NCBI RefSeq assembly: GCF_028206795.1
Contig: NZ_JAQLFJ010000016.1
Coordinates: 1-35,501, forward strand
Direction: 5' to 3'
Length of the DNA stretch: 35,501 nt
Source of the DNA: Collinsella aerofaciens
GTDB lineage: Bacteria; Actinomycetota; Coriobacteriia; Coriobacteriales; Coriobacteriaceae
Shown here piece after piece: positions 23,449 through 31,282 of this stretch (positions are counted from its first letter, which is position 1; each line of letters starts with the position of its first letter). Both the position numbers and the translations under genes were made by a program. The notes under the pieces are model-generated. The model did no database searches, was not told the DNA's origin, and was given only the letters and a program-made list of their open reading frames with translations.

Positions 23449-25641
23449 TTAGTTGTTAAGCATGCGGTCGAAGCTTCCCGAGTCGCCATCCCGATAGTCG
23501 GCGGTCATCAGAATCTCCTGCGGAATGCGCCCGCCCTCGCGCAGCACATTGCGGAACTGCACGCGCGTGACCATGGGCAGATCCTTGATCGTCGCCGCCA
23601 AGTTCTGCGGCACGCCCTGGTTGGCAGCCGCGGGCTCGCACTCGCCGCCGGCCTTCACGCGACGCTTATGCTCGGCGAGCATGGCGCGGTACATGCCGGC
23701 ATGCAGGCGAATCTCAACCACATTGGCATTGCGAGCCTGCTCGACGATGCGCGCGCCCTCGCGGTCGATATCGCCCACGTAGTAGACGTAGTTAAAGCGA
23801 TAGCCGATCTCAGCCAGATAATCGTCCAGGGCATGCGAGACGCTCGCCTTGCATCCGCCGCCAAAAATCACGCCGCCCACCTTGATGCCAAAGAGCTTGG
23901 CGTGCTTGCGGCCACGCAGCAGCCTGACGATCTCGTCGTAGGTGTCCAGGTTCTCGACCATAATGAACGGCTTATCGGCGCCCAGCGTAAAGAAACCCGT
24001 AAAGTGCACGGGGCGGTTGGGGGCGACCTTGATCGCCTGCATGCTGATGCCCTTTTCGGTCATGCGCCTTATCAGGCGCTCACCGTGCTTGCCGTCAAAA
24101 GCCTTCTCGTCGTTAAAAATCTGGTAGGCACGCTGGCGGCGCGAGGCAACCGGCGTATCGGCACCTCGGTTTTGCTCGATCCAAGCCTGGATGATTGCGA
24201 TTTCCTCGGCAATCTTGCGGTTGGACATCTCGTTGTGCTGAGTGCGCTGCGGCGCCTTTTTGCCGTCCTTGCCCTCGGCCTTAACAATTTGAGTCTGCTG
24301 CTCCTTGATCTTAGAGAGCGCCGTAGGCGTAGGGACAACTTTGAGCAGCTGCCTGCCCAAAACGCGGGCAAGGGCAAACGCCGATACCTCGCCGTGGACG
24401 GCCGACTCGGGCTGCTGGGTAGCACTATCAGCCGCGGCAGGCTCAGCCTGTGCATGAGGCTTACGCTTGGAATCTGCCCGGGTATTACATTTCTGCTTGG
24501 GCGCAGACGAGCGCTTTTGCGGACGATCGGACTTGGCCTCCTTCGCCGGCTGGCGCTTGACCTGATCCACCGGAGTCTCGGCCTTCTCATCTCCGTTTTG
24601 TGTCGCTGCCTTCTCGGCCGCGGCCTCGGCATTTGAGCCACGACCGCCGCGGTGACGACGACGACGGGGCTTGCCTGAGGTGCTCTCCCCCGCCTGCTTA
24701 TCAGCGGTCTGTTGAGCTTTGACCTCAGCGTCAGCCGCAGGCTGCGACTCGGAAGGTTGCTGCTCGCGAGTCGCCGGCTCAACGGTTTTCTCGGTTTGTT
24801 CGGCCTTCTCGGCCTGAGCGGTCGAAGCCGGCTCGCCCTTCTCCTGACGCCTTACGGGATACGCGCGCCTCGCAAAACCACGCCCGGGACGGCATGAACC
24901 CGGAGCCTTCTTGGCAGACTCCTCAACATCGTCTGCAGCCTCGGAAGGCTCTTCAACCTCATGCGCGACATCCTGCTGCGCAGCCTTAAAGTGGGCACCA
25001 CGGCGACGCTGGGGCTCCTGGGCCTCCACGGGCTTTTGCTCCTTCGCGGGCCTCTGCGACTCGGCAGCAACCTCGTTCTCAACAGCCTCGGCATCCGTCT
25101 CACCCTTTTGAGCAACGGCACGACGGAAGCGCTCCTGCTGGGCGCGGCGCTGCGCATCGCGCTTGCCACCCCCGCCAAAACCGCCGCGTCCCGCCTTGGC
25201 CGTAAAGGCACGCACGACGTTCTCATCGAGCAACTCATCGGTATCGACATGCTCACGCGGAGCAGCTTCTTCCACAGCAGGCACGTCAGCGGAATCCTCG
25301 ACGACAAAATCTTCGACGGACTCGGCAGGCTGCTCCTGGGCATCGCGGATCTCGACATTGATGGTATAGAACGCCGGGCGCCCGTTAATGCCGCTGCCCT
25401 CGATCTTGGTCACGATATTTGCCGCGATAAGCTCATCGCGCATCGCCTTGGTGTCGCATTCCTTATCGACGGAGCGGAAAATCTGCGCCAGCGCGCTCGA
25501 CTTAATCTTGAGCGCCTTGCGGCAGAGCAGGTCGTAGGCAACCAGCTTGGCGCGCTCGGCAGAAAGCGATGTCTGGCTGCTCAGACGCTCAGCCAGAGCA
25601 TCGACATTGTTTTGATTATCGGAATATACCGTCTTGGCCAC
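23449..25641 (-). CDS. Large protein with winged-helix-like N-terminus and JetD/DUF2220-like Toprim C-terminus
   Basis: About 730 residues in three parts. Residues 1-110 look like a helical or winged-helix domain (LAERLSSQTSLSAERAKLVA, then a likely wing GSGINGRPAFYTINVEI). Residues about 115-460 are low-complexity, rich in Glu, Ala, Lys, Gln and Arg, with RG-rich patches (GRGGFGGGGKR, RRRRHRGGRG), probably disordered and possibly nucleic-acid binding. Residues about 500-730 resemble the C-terminal Toprim of DUF2220/JetD: VENLDTYDEI (E563), GGVIFGGGCKAS, and YYVGDIDREGARI (D624, D626). In Wadjet defence JetD is the nuclease subunit, but no jetA, jetB or jetC lies here. The GTG at 25641 is chosen (AAAGGGG 4 nt upstream); earlier in-frame starts lack ribosome sites. 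A repeat element follows 8 nt after the stop. Fold call is from motif pattern only. Confidence 0.75.
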   Translation of the reverse strand: MAKTVYSDNQNNVDALAERLSSQTSLSAERAKLVAYDLLCRKALKIKSSALAQIFRSVDKECDTKAMRDELIAANIVTKIEGSGINGRPAFYTINVEIRDAQEQPAESVEDFVVEDSADVPAVEEAAPREHVDTDELLDENVVRAFTAKAGRGGFGGGGKRDAQRRAQQERFRRAVAQKGETDAEAVENEVAAESQRPAKEQKPVEAQEPQRRRGAHFKAAQQDVAHEVEEPSEAADDVEESAKKAPGSCRPGRGFARRAYPVRRQEKGEPASTAQAEKAEQTEKTVEPATREQQPSESQPAADAEVKAQQTADKQAGESTSGKPRRRRHRGGRGSNAEAAAEKAATQNGDEKAETPVDQVKRQPAKEAKSDRPQKRSSAPKQKCNTRADSKRKPHAQAEPAAADSATQQPESAVHGEVSAFALARVLGRQLLKVVPTPTALSKIKEQQTQIVKAEGKDGKKAPQRTQHNEMSNRKIAEEIAIIQAWIEQNRGADTPVASRRQRAYQIFNDEKAFDGKHGERLIRRMTEKGISMQAIKVAPNRPVHFTGFFTLGADKPFIMVENLDTYDEIVRLLRGRKHAKLFGIKVGGVIFGGGCKASVSHALDDYLAEIGYRFNYVYYVGDIDREGARIVEQARNANVVEIRLHAGMYRAMLAEHKRRVKAGGECEPAAANQGVPQNLAATIKDLPMVTRVQFRNVLREGGRIPQEILMTADYRDGDSGSFDRMLNN

Positions 25642-25744
25642 GGGGCCCCTTTCATATGCACACATATACGTCCATATGGTACAACGCACGAGCCTATCCA
25701 CGCAAAACATCTGCGAGAACGCCCTTGCACCACCTGTTCTCACA

Positions 25745-25782
25745 AGAAAAAAGACCGGGTCCGCTTGATTGCGGACCCAGTC
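25745..25782 (-). terminator. Intrinsic terminator of cstA
   Basis: Stem GACCGGGTCCGC (25753-25764) with GCGGACCCAGTC (25771-25782), one mismatch, loop of 6. On the minus strand it is followed by TTTTTTC, about 42 nt after the cstA stop. Confidence 0.92.
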
Positions 25783-25824
25783 TTTCCGAGTCAAATAGAT
25801 GGGAGATTCAACCCGTCCGACCGA

Positions 25825-27714
25825 CTAGGCCTTGGCGGCCTCGGCGTCGGCAGGAGCTTCAGCGGCAGCGGCGCGACCGTACTCGGCCTTGCCCATCTCG
25901 GACCACTCGGGCTCCTCGTCGGGCATGGAGCCGGCCTCCTTGCCGAAGAACTCCTTGAGACAGTTGACGGCAACGATGAGGCCCAGGACCATCAGCAGGA
26001 CGGCGAAAACGAGCTGCAGGCCCTTGGTGGCGGCGACGGAGACGGCGGCCGTGGTGGCGGTAGCCGGGATGGTGCCGAAGAAGCCGTAAGCCTGGACAGC
26101 GGTCATGCAGCCCATGGCGCTCTGGACCAGCGAGGTGAAGGTGCAGCAGAGCAGGAAGGCGACGGGCACGTAGAGCATCCAGCCCTTGCGGCCGGTGCAC
26201 TTGCAGAACACGGCGAGGGTAATCATGGTCATACCGCCGAGCAGCTGGTTGGAAGCACCAAAGAGCGGCCAGATGTTGGCATAGCCGCCAAAGGCGAGGG
26301 CGAGACCGGGAAGCAGGGTGACGACCGTAGCGAACCAGGGGTTGCCGAGAACCTTCATGTAGCCGGCCTTGGACTCGATGGCCAGGGCGTCGTTGGTCTG
26401 GGCAAAGAACTCGGAGAACGAGGTGCGGGCGATGCGGGCGACGGCGTCGAGCGAGGTCAGGGCCAGAGCGGAAACGTTCATGGTCATGAAGACGGTAGCG
26501 AACGTACCGTCAACACCGAAGGCCTGCATACCGCGGGAGATACCAGCGGCGAAGATCTGGAACGGGGTGGAAGCGACGCCGGCGTTGAGGGCGCCGGTAC
26601 CGGCGGTGTTCATGTCGGAGAACATGATGCCGGCGACGATGATGGCAAGGATGCCGACGAAGGACTCGACGATCATGGCGCCATAACCGACCTTGACGGC
26701 GTCCTGCTCCTTCTCGACCTGCTTGGAGGAGGTACCAGAAGAAACGAGGCTGTGGAAGCCGGAGAGGGCACCGCAGGCAACGGAAACAAACAGGACCGGG
26801 AACATCATGCCAGAAGCGCTGGAGAAGCCGGTAAAGGCCGGAGCGGTGATGGTGGCCTGGCCGTTAACACCCAGGACGACGATACCGAGGACAGCGCAAA
26901 CGATCATGACGATCATCATGATGGAAGTGAGGTAGTCACGCGGGGTCTTGAGCATCTGGATGGGCATAGCGCCAGCGAAGACCAGGTAGACCATGACGAC
27001 GGCGAACCACTGGAACTTATCCAGGTAGACCGGGAACTGCATACCGACGGCAAACATGAGAACCATGAGGACCACGCCGGTGACGAACTCGGTAGCACCG
27101 GTGAGGTTGAACTTCTTCTGGGCCCAACCAAAGGCGATAGCGACGAAGGTGAACAGGATGGAGATGGTACCAGCGCAGCCGGCGGCATAGGACTTGGTGA
27201 AGTCGATGGCACCGGTAGCAGCACCAGAAGCGTCAACGGCCGGGGTGAACATGAACGTCTTGCAGACCATGTCGGTGAAGGCGGCGATGACGATGATGCA
27301 GAACAGCCAGCAGAACAGCAGGAACAGGCGACGGCCGGTCTTGCCGATGTACTTCTCGATGAGCTGAGCCAGGGACTTGCCGTTGTTCTTCATCGAAGCA
27401 TACAGAGCACCAAAGTCGTGGACGGCGCCAAAGAAGATGCCGCCGACGAGGACCCAGAGCACGACGGGCAGCCAGCCAAAGGCCATGGCGACGATCGTAC
27501 CCGTGACAGGGCCAGCACCGCAGATCGAGCTGAACTGGTGCGAGAACGCGGTAAAGGCGGAGACGGGTGAGAAGCTCTTGCCGTCCTTCATGCGCTTGGC
27601 CGGCGTGAGGGCCTCTTTGTCAACGCCCCACTTGTTGGCCAGCCAGCGGCCGTAGCCCAGATAGCCGCAGGCGAGCACCGCCGCGGCCACAACCATGAGC
27701 AAAACTCCGTTCAT
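25825..27714 (-). CDS. cstA: CstA-family pyruvate/peptide transporter
   Basis: A 629-residue polytopic membrane protein of the CstA/BtsT family, known for pyruvate (BtsT, CstA) and proposed for peptide uptake under carbon starvation. The N-terminal half shows SPVSAFTAFSHQFSSICGAGPVTG and FGAVHDFGALYASM; later come AGFSSASG-type and LFGASNQLLGGMT segments typical of the family. It is shorter than the E. coli protein (about 700), lacking part of the C-terminal region, and ends in an Ala/Glu-rich cytoplasmic tail. AGGAGG lies 7 nt before the ATG. It is preceded by a roughly 235-nt leader with a candidate leader peptide and an intrinsic terminator only 35 nt before the start codon, which strongly suggests control by attenuation. 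Confidence 0.95.
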   Translation of the reverse strand: MNGVLLMVVAAAVLACGYLGYGRWLANKWGVDKEALTPAKRMKDGKSFSPVSAFTAFSHQFSSICGAGPVTGTIVAMAFGWLPVVLWVLVGGIFFGAVHDFGALYASMKNNGKSLAQLIEKYIGKTGRRLFLLFCWLFCIIVIAAFTDMVCKTFMFTPAVDASGAATGAIDFTKSYAAGCAGTISILFTFVAIAFGWAQKKFNLTGATEFVTGVVLMVLMFAVGMQFPVYLDKFQWFAVVMVYLVFAGAMPIQMLKTPRDYLTSIMMIVMIVCAVLGIVVLGVNGQATITAPAFTGFSSASGMMFPVLFVSVACGALSGFHSLVSSGTSSKQVEKEQDAVKVGYGAMIVESFVGILAIIVAGIMFSDMNTAGTGALNAGVASTPFQIFAAGISRGMQAFGVDGTFATVFMTMNVSALALTSLDAVARIARTSFSEFFAQTNDALAIESKAGYMKVLGNPWFATVVTLLPGLALAFGGYANIWPLFGASNQLLGGMTMITLAVFCKCTGRKGWMLYVPVAFLLCCTFTSLVQSAMGCMTAVQAYGFFGTIPATATTAAVSVAATKGLQLVFAVLLMVLGLIVAVNCLKEFFGKEAGSMPDEEPEWSEMGKAEYGRAAAAEAPADAEAAKA

Positions 27715-27748
27715 TACATTTCCTCCTCTAAAAAGAACTTCCTAGACA

Positions 27749-27788
27749 TAAAAAATGAGGGCCGTCGGTTGCGCTCGACGGCCCTCAT
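27749..27788 (-). terminator. Leader terminator (attenuator) in front of cstA
   Basis: Perfect 13-bp stem ATGAGGGCCGTCG/CGACGGCCCTCAT (27755-27767 with 27776-27788), 8-nt loop, followed on the minus strand by TTTTTATG. It lies between the leader region and the cstA ribosome site, so full transcription of cstA must pass it. Confidence 0.9.
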
Positions 27789-27799
27789 CTTCATCAGCC

Positions 27800-27877
27800 G
27801 CCCGTTATCGTACGGGCTAGCTGTATGTGCTAACCCGCATCAGATAATTACTACGCTGATAATGTTTAGCTGATGCG
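27800..27877 (-). promoter_or_regulatory. Alternative hairpins in the cstA leader
   Basis: On the minus strand: helix I pairs CGCATCAG with CTGATGCG (27870-27877 with 27836-27843) and encloses the Ile/Val codons of the candidate leader peptide. Helix II pairs CGGGTTAGC with GCTAGCCCG (27829-27837 with 27813-27821). Helix III pairs GCCCGT with ACGGGC (27812-27817 with 27800-27805). Helices II and III use the same GCCCG and exclude each other; I and II overlap by 2 nt. This is the layout expected of ribosome-mediated attenuation. Confidence 0.6.
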
Positions 27878-27908
27878 TGAACATGTCTAAGAAATCCTCT
27901 TCAATCAT
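27840..27908 (-). CDS. Candidate leader peptide of cstA (14 or 22 aa)
   Basis: A small frame on the minus strand ends with codons ATT ATC AGC GTA GTA ATT ATC TGA, giving the peptide end IISVVII. From the ATG at 27884 the product is MFTHQLNIISVVII (14 aa) with GAGG about 11 nt upstream; from the ATG at 27908 it has 22 residues but a poor ribosome site. Four Ile and two Val in the last seven codons, including GTA codons that are unusual for this GC-rich genome, resemble the control codons of branched-chain amino acid attenuators. It starts roughly 40-65 nt after the predicted transcription start and lies upstream of alternative hairpins and a terminator. Expression is not shown; chance occurrence is possible. 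Confidence 0.5.
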   Translation of the reverse strand: MIEEDFLDMFTHQLNIISVVII

Positions 27909-27955
27909 GATGCGAACGATCCGTGCGTGTTCACATCCCCCAGTGGATGAAAAGC

Positions 27956-27984
27956 AGTATGAAACTTTAGTTACCTAAAGTCAA
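27956..27984 (-). promoter_or_regulatory. cstA promoter with internal inverted repeat
   Basis: On the minus strand TTGACT (27979-27984) and CATACT (27956-27961) are separated by exactly 17 bp, a good sigma-70-type promoter about 240 bp before the cstA start. Its spacer contains ACTTTAG-GTAA-CTAAAGT (27964-27981), a perfect 7-bp inverted repeat that overlaps the -35 and could bind a repressor. Confidence 0.75.
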
Positions 27985-28089
27985 CGCAAATTTGTAATGA
28001 ATTTTCAACTTTTTTTGAAATTCTCGGTATAAAACGCCACTGACCTCGGACTTTACCCAACAAAAGTTTTTGCATGAGAGATGCCCCTC

Positions 28090-28135
28090 GGGAGCCGCGG
28101 GAGCTCCCATCCCAAATGCGGAGCAAAGCTCCGCA
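28090..28135. repeat. Two small hairpins between cstA promoter and repeat element
   Basis: GGGAGC/GCTCCC (28090-28095 with 28102-28107) and TGCGGAGC-AAA-GCTCCGCA (28117-28135, perfect 8-bp stem) lie in a 260-bp gene-free stretch (27985-28245). No T-run follows on either strand. No gene or other signal was seen in the rest of this stretch. Confidence 0.55.
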
Positions 28136-28245
28136 CACCATCTTTTTCTTTCAGCTAAAGAACGCCGGAAATTCGACGCTGGCTTGTTAACCTTGCTGGA
28201 CGTTGTCGACGCCAAACCAGCCCAGAAGCTATATCGATACAGAAA

Positions 28246-28380
28246 GGTCCCCGGACGGAGGGGCCGGATATAAGGTTTATCGCGAGTTCCGCACGCAAAG
28301 AAGGCCACTTAATGTGGCCTTCTTCTTGCGCAGGACTGTAGAGCAGGAAACCTTATATCCGGCCCCTCCGGTCGGGGACC
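28246..28380 (-). repeat. Core-conserved, arm-variable hairpin element, copy 3
   Basis: Arms 28246-28278 and 28348-28380 pair at 31 of 33 positions. The 69-nt core (28279-28347) is nearly identical to copy 1 (ATCGCGAGTTCCGCACGC, inner hairpin with TTAAT loop, GCAGGACTGTAGAGCAGG). On the minus strand it begins 12 nt after the stop codon of the TsaB-RimI-TsaD gene, and is followed by TTTCTG, a weak U-tract. Confidence 0.88.
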
Positions 28381-28392
28381 GCACCCATACGA

Positions 28393-30777
28393 CTACAGCG
28401 TCATGTTTGGATCGGCGTCGACGTCGAACGGCGAGATTTCACCTCGGTCGAATTTACGGCGGGCGACCTCCGCGATCATGGCAGCGTTATCGGTGCACGC
28501 CGAAAGCGGCGGTACCGTCACGCGGATCCCCTGACGCCCAAGCTTCTTGATCATCATCTCGCGCAGATGCGGATTAGCCGAGACGCCGCCGCCGATGCAG
28601 TATTCCTTGCATCCGGTGGCATGCAGGGCGTTTTTGGCCTTCTTGTACTGAACGTCAAAGACGGCTGCCTCAAACGAAGCCGCCAGATCGGGCAGGTGAA
28701 TCGTGCGCCCGGCCTTGGTCTCCTGCTCGATGTAGAGCGTCACGGCCGTTTTAAGACCCGAAAGCGAGAAACGATAGTCTCCCCTGCTGTTAAGCGCGCG
28801 AGGAAAATCGATCGCCTTGGGGTTGCCCGTCTCGGCCAGCTTGGAGATGATGGGGCCACCGGGATAGCCCAGACCCAACGCCTTGGCTACCTTGTCGAAG
28901 GCCTCGCCCACAGCATCGTCGAGTGTCTCACCAAGTACCTCGTAGTCGCCCCATGCCTTCACGTGCACGAGCATGGTATGACCGCCCGAGACGAGCGTGA
29001 AGATAAACGGCGGCCTGAGATCGGGCTGCGCCAGCAGATTGGCGAACAGATGGCCCTCCAGATGGTTGACGCACACGAGCGGTTTACCGGCGGCATAGGC
29101 AAAGCCCTTGGCGAAGGCGACGCCCACTACCAGAGCACCCACCAGGCCCGGACCCTGTGTCACGCCAACAGCGGCGAGTTCGCTCGGCGCGATGGCTCCA
29201 CCCTCAAGACCAAGCGATGCTGCGGCATCCTCGAGCGCCGCATCCACGACACTCACAATCACCTCAACGTGTTTGCGCGAGGCGATCTCGGGCACCACGC
29301 CGCCAAAGCGGGCATGAAAATCAATCTGTGTCGACACCTGGTTGGCCAGCATATTGCCATCCGCATCGATAATCGCCACGGCCGTCTCGTCGCAGGAACT
29401 CTCGATAGCGAGCACTAGGCGGCGGCGCTCAATTTCGGCACGCTCCCCCTCGGAGCGCCCAGGCGCAGGCAGCGGCCATACGCGCTGCTCTGCCGCCGTC
29501 GGCTCGGGCGAAGCATTGTCGACCGGAAGCACCAGGGGCAGCGGAGCCGTCATGACGATGGCGTCCTTGCCGGCACCATAGTAGCCGCGGCGACGGCCAG
29601 CCTCGGTAAAGCCCAGAGCGTTATAAAGCGCGATCGCTCCCTCGTTACCGTCCTCGACCTCGAGCGAAGCCGTGGTGCAGCCGAGCATCTGGGCATCATA
29701 GCTCACGTGCGACAGCAGCTTGCGGGCAATGCCCTCACGGCGATGTGCCGGGTCGACGGCGACATCCAGAATCTGCACATCACCGTCCACGACCATACCG
29801 CCGGCAAGGCCCAGCAGCTTGCCGTCGTCGTGTGCCACCCACCAACTACGCGGCGCAGCGACGTCCTCGCCCAGTTCGGACAGGAACATGCCCGGCGTCC
29901 ATGTCTCGTGTCCGGCACCTTCAAAGCAGGCAGCCTCCAGCGCGCTCGCGCCCTCGGCATCCGCCGCGCCCATGGGACGGAACTGCAGATGACGACCGGC
30001 GAGCTCATCGGCAACACCCGTAATTTCGCTCTGCGCACTCTCGGCAAGACCAAGACGCTTGCGCTCGTTTTCCTCGGCATCCGAAAGGCGCGTGTAAATC
30101 GGCAGGACGCGGGCCGGATCGCCGTCACCCGCAGCGTGCGCGAGCAGCAAGCCCTCGCCCGAAGGCCACCACAGGTCGCGCTCCACGCAGCGGGCGGCCT
30201 CGTCCTCACCCAGCAGCTTGCCATAGCGCACGAGACCGTCACCGGTCAGCTGAACCTGGCCCCAGTCCGCTGCTTGGCGCCACTCATCAAGCGCCACGGC
30301 GGCCTTGACCACGTGTTCGCGCTCAAATTGACGCTCGGGACCCTCATCGACCAGCATATACAGCGCCGGATATACCTCACCGCGCATAGCATCGGCCAAG
30401 ATACCAAGCTTGCCGCGCACGCCAGCCTTCCACGCCGTCCAAGCGCAAGCGTCGAGCGTCGACACGCCCAGCAGCGGAACATTGGCACCACGCGCGAGGC
30501 CCTTGGCAGTGGAGATGCCGATGCGCACACCCGTAAAGGACCCCGGGCCGCGGCCGACCACATAGCAACCAACATCGCTGCGATCCAGACCGGCTTGAGC
30601 CAGCACGCCATCAACGGTATTCACGAGCTCAACGTTGGCGTGACGGCGACACATGTGGTCGCCACTCACGAGCTTCGTCTCACCCGTCTGCCCATCAATC
30701 CAGCTTGCCGCGCAGGCAAGCATGTCGGTCGAGGTATCGAGCGCCACCACCAGCGCGTTGTCGTTATGCAAGCTCAT
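28393..30777 (-). CDS. tsaD: Fused TsaB-RimI-TsaD (tRNA t6A synthesis and ribosomal/protein N-acetyltransferase)
   Basis: A 794-residue protein joining three normally separate enzymes. Residues 1 to about 220 are TsaB (VALDTSTDMLACA, VVGRGPGSFTGVRIG), the scaffold partner of TsaD. Residues about 255-405 are a GNAT acetyltransferase like RimI (ILDVAVDPAHRREGIARKLL, ending YNALGFTEAGRRRGYY). Residues about 445-794 are TsaD (LAIESSCDETAVAII, the metal-binding HLEGH, SGGHTML, GGGVSANPHLRE), which transfers the threonylcarbamoyl group to A37 of ANN-reading tRNAs. All key motifs are present. The ATG at 30777 overlaps the tsaE end by 14 nt and has AAGG 9 nt upstream, so it is translationally coupled to the ATPase TsaE of the same complex. 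Only TsaC is missing here. Confidence 0.95.
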   Translation of the reverse strand: MSLHNDNALVVALDTSTDMLACAASWIDGQTGETKLVSGDHMCRRHANVELVNTVDGVLAQAGLDRSDVGCYVVGRGPGSFTGVRIGISTAKGLARGANVPLLGVSTLDACAWTAWKAGVRGKLGILADAMRGEVYPALYMLVDEGPERQFEREHVVKAAVALDEWRQAADWGQVQLTGDGLVRYGKLLGEDEAARCVERDLWWPSGEGLLLAHAAGDGDPARVLPIYTRLSDAEENERKRLGLAESAQSEITGVADELAGRHLQFRPMGAADAEGASALEAACFEGAGHETWTPGMFLSELGEDVAAPRSWWVAHDDGKLLGLAGGMVVDGDVQILDVAVDPAHRREGIARKLLSHVSYDAQMLGCTTASLEVEDGNEGAIALYNALGFTEAGRRRGYYGAGKDAIVMTAPLPLVLPVDNASPEPTAAEQRVWPLPAPGRSEGERAEIERRRLVLAIESSCDETAVAIIDADGNMLANQVSTQIDFHARFGGVVPEIASRKHVEVIVSVVDAALEDAAASLGLEGGAIAPSELAAVGVTQGPGLVGALVVGVAFAKGFAYAAGKPLVCVNHLEGHLFANLLAQPDLRPPFIFTLVSGGHTMLVHVKAWGDYEVLGETLDDAVGEAFDKVAKALGLGYPGGPIISKLAETGNPKAIDFPRALNSRGDYRFSLSGLKTAVTLYIEQETKAGRTIHLPDLAASFEAAVFDVQYKKAKNALHATGCKEYCIGGGVSANPHLREMMIKKLGRQGIRVTVPPLSACTDNAAMIAEVARRKFDRGEISPFDVDADPNMTL

Positions 30778-31270
30778 CTTGTACAGCCTTATCAATCAAA
30801 TGGGAAAGCTCCATTGCGCGGTCACCGTGCGCCTCAAGCGTTATCGTTCGCACATCGCTGTCGCCCTCATCACGCCTGAGCGTCACCGAAAGATACTCAT
30901 CCGTCAGCTCGTCCTGGAATTGTTCGCCCCATTCCAGCAGGCAAGCACCCTCATAGCCCAGCACATCGAAAATGCCCGTATCCTCGAGCTCGTAGGCATG
31001 CTCCAGGCGGTATAGATCAAAGTGAAACAGCGGAATACGACCTTGATCGTGAACGGCCATGAGCGCAAACGTAGGACTCGTAACCATATGCCCATCGCCC
31101 AGCCCGCGCGAGACGCCCTTGGTAAAGTGAGTTTTGCCCACTCCCAGGCCACCGGTCAGGATGAGCACATCTCCGTCCTCAAGGCACGGTGCAATTAGCT
31201 CGCCAAAGTACTCCGTATCGGCAGCGCAAGTCGTTTTGTAAGTACCTACCCCCAGGCGCTCCAGGGACAT
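30764..31270 (-). CDS. tsaE: tRNA threonylcarbamoyladenosine synthesis ATPase TsaE
   Basis: A 168-residue P-loop ATPase that works with TsaB and TsaD to make t6A37. Walker A is GGLGVGKTHFTKG; MVTSPTFALM and FHFDLYRLE are family hallmarks, and LLEWGEQF marks the conserved C-terminal strand. AAGGAG lies 6 nt before the ATG. The end overlaps the fused tsaB-rimI-tsaD gene, fitting a coupled supply of the complex. It begins 12 nt after the end of the uracil-DNA glycosylase gene. Confidence 0.95.
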   Translation of the reverse strand: MSLERLGVGTYKTTCAADTEYFGELIAPCLEDGDVLILTGGLGVGKTHFTKGVSRGLGDGHMVTSPTFALMAVHDQGRIPLFHFDLYRLEHAYELEDTGIFDVLGYEGACLLEWGEQFQDELTDEYLSVTLRRDEGDSDVRTITLEAHGDRAMELSHLIDKAVQDELA

Positions 31271-31282
31271 ATATGCTCCTTA

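Noticed and set aside
22600..23450. CRISPR array
   Set aside because: Repeats are few, of unequal spacing and lack regular spacers; no cas genes.
23086..23489. Short frames across the repeat elements (also at 5087-5438 and 27967-28550)
   Set aside because: The similar peptides they encode at the three loci come from the shared RNA/DNA core, not from coding selection; they occur on both strands.
23449..25641. Complete Wadjet defence system
   Set aside because: Only a JetD-like domain is present; neighbours are cstA and repeats, with no SMC-like or kleisin-like genes.
27714..27984. T-box or metabolite riboswitch in the cstA leader
   Set aside because: No T-box sequence or other known riboswitch core was recognised; the Ile/Val-rich frame explains the leader better.
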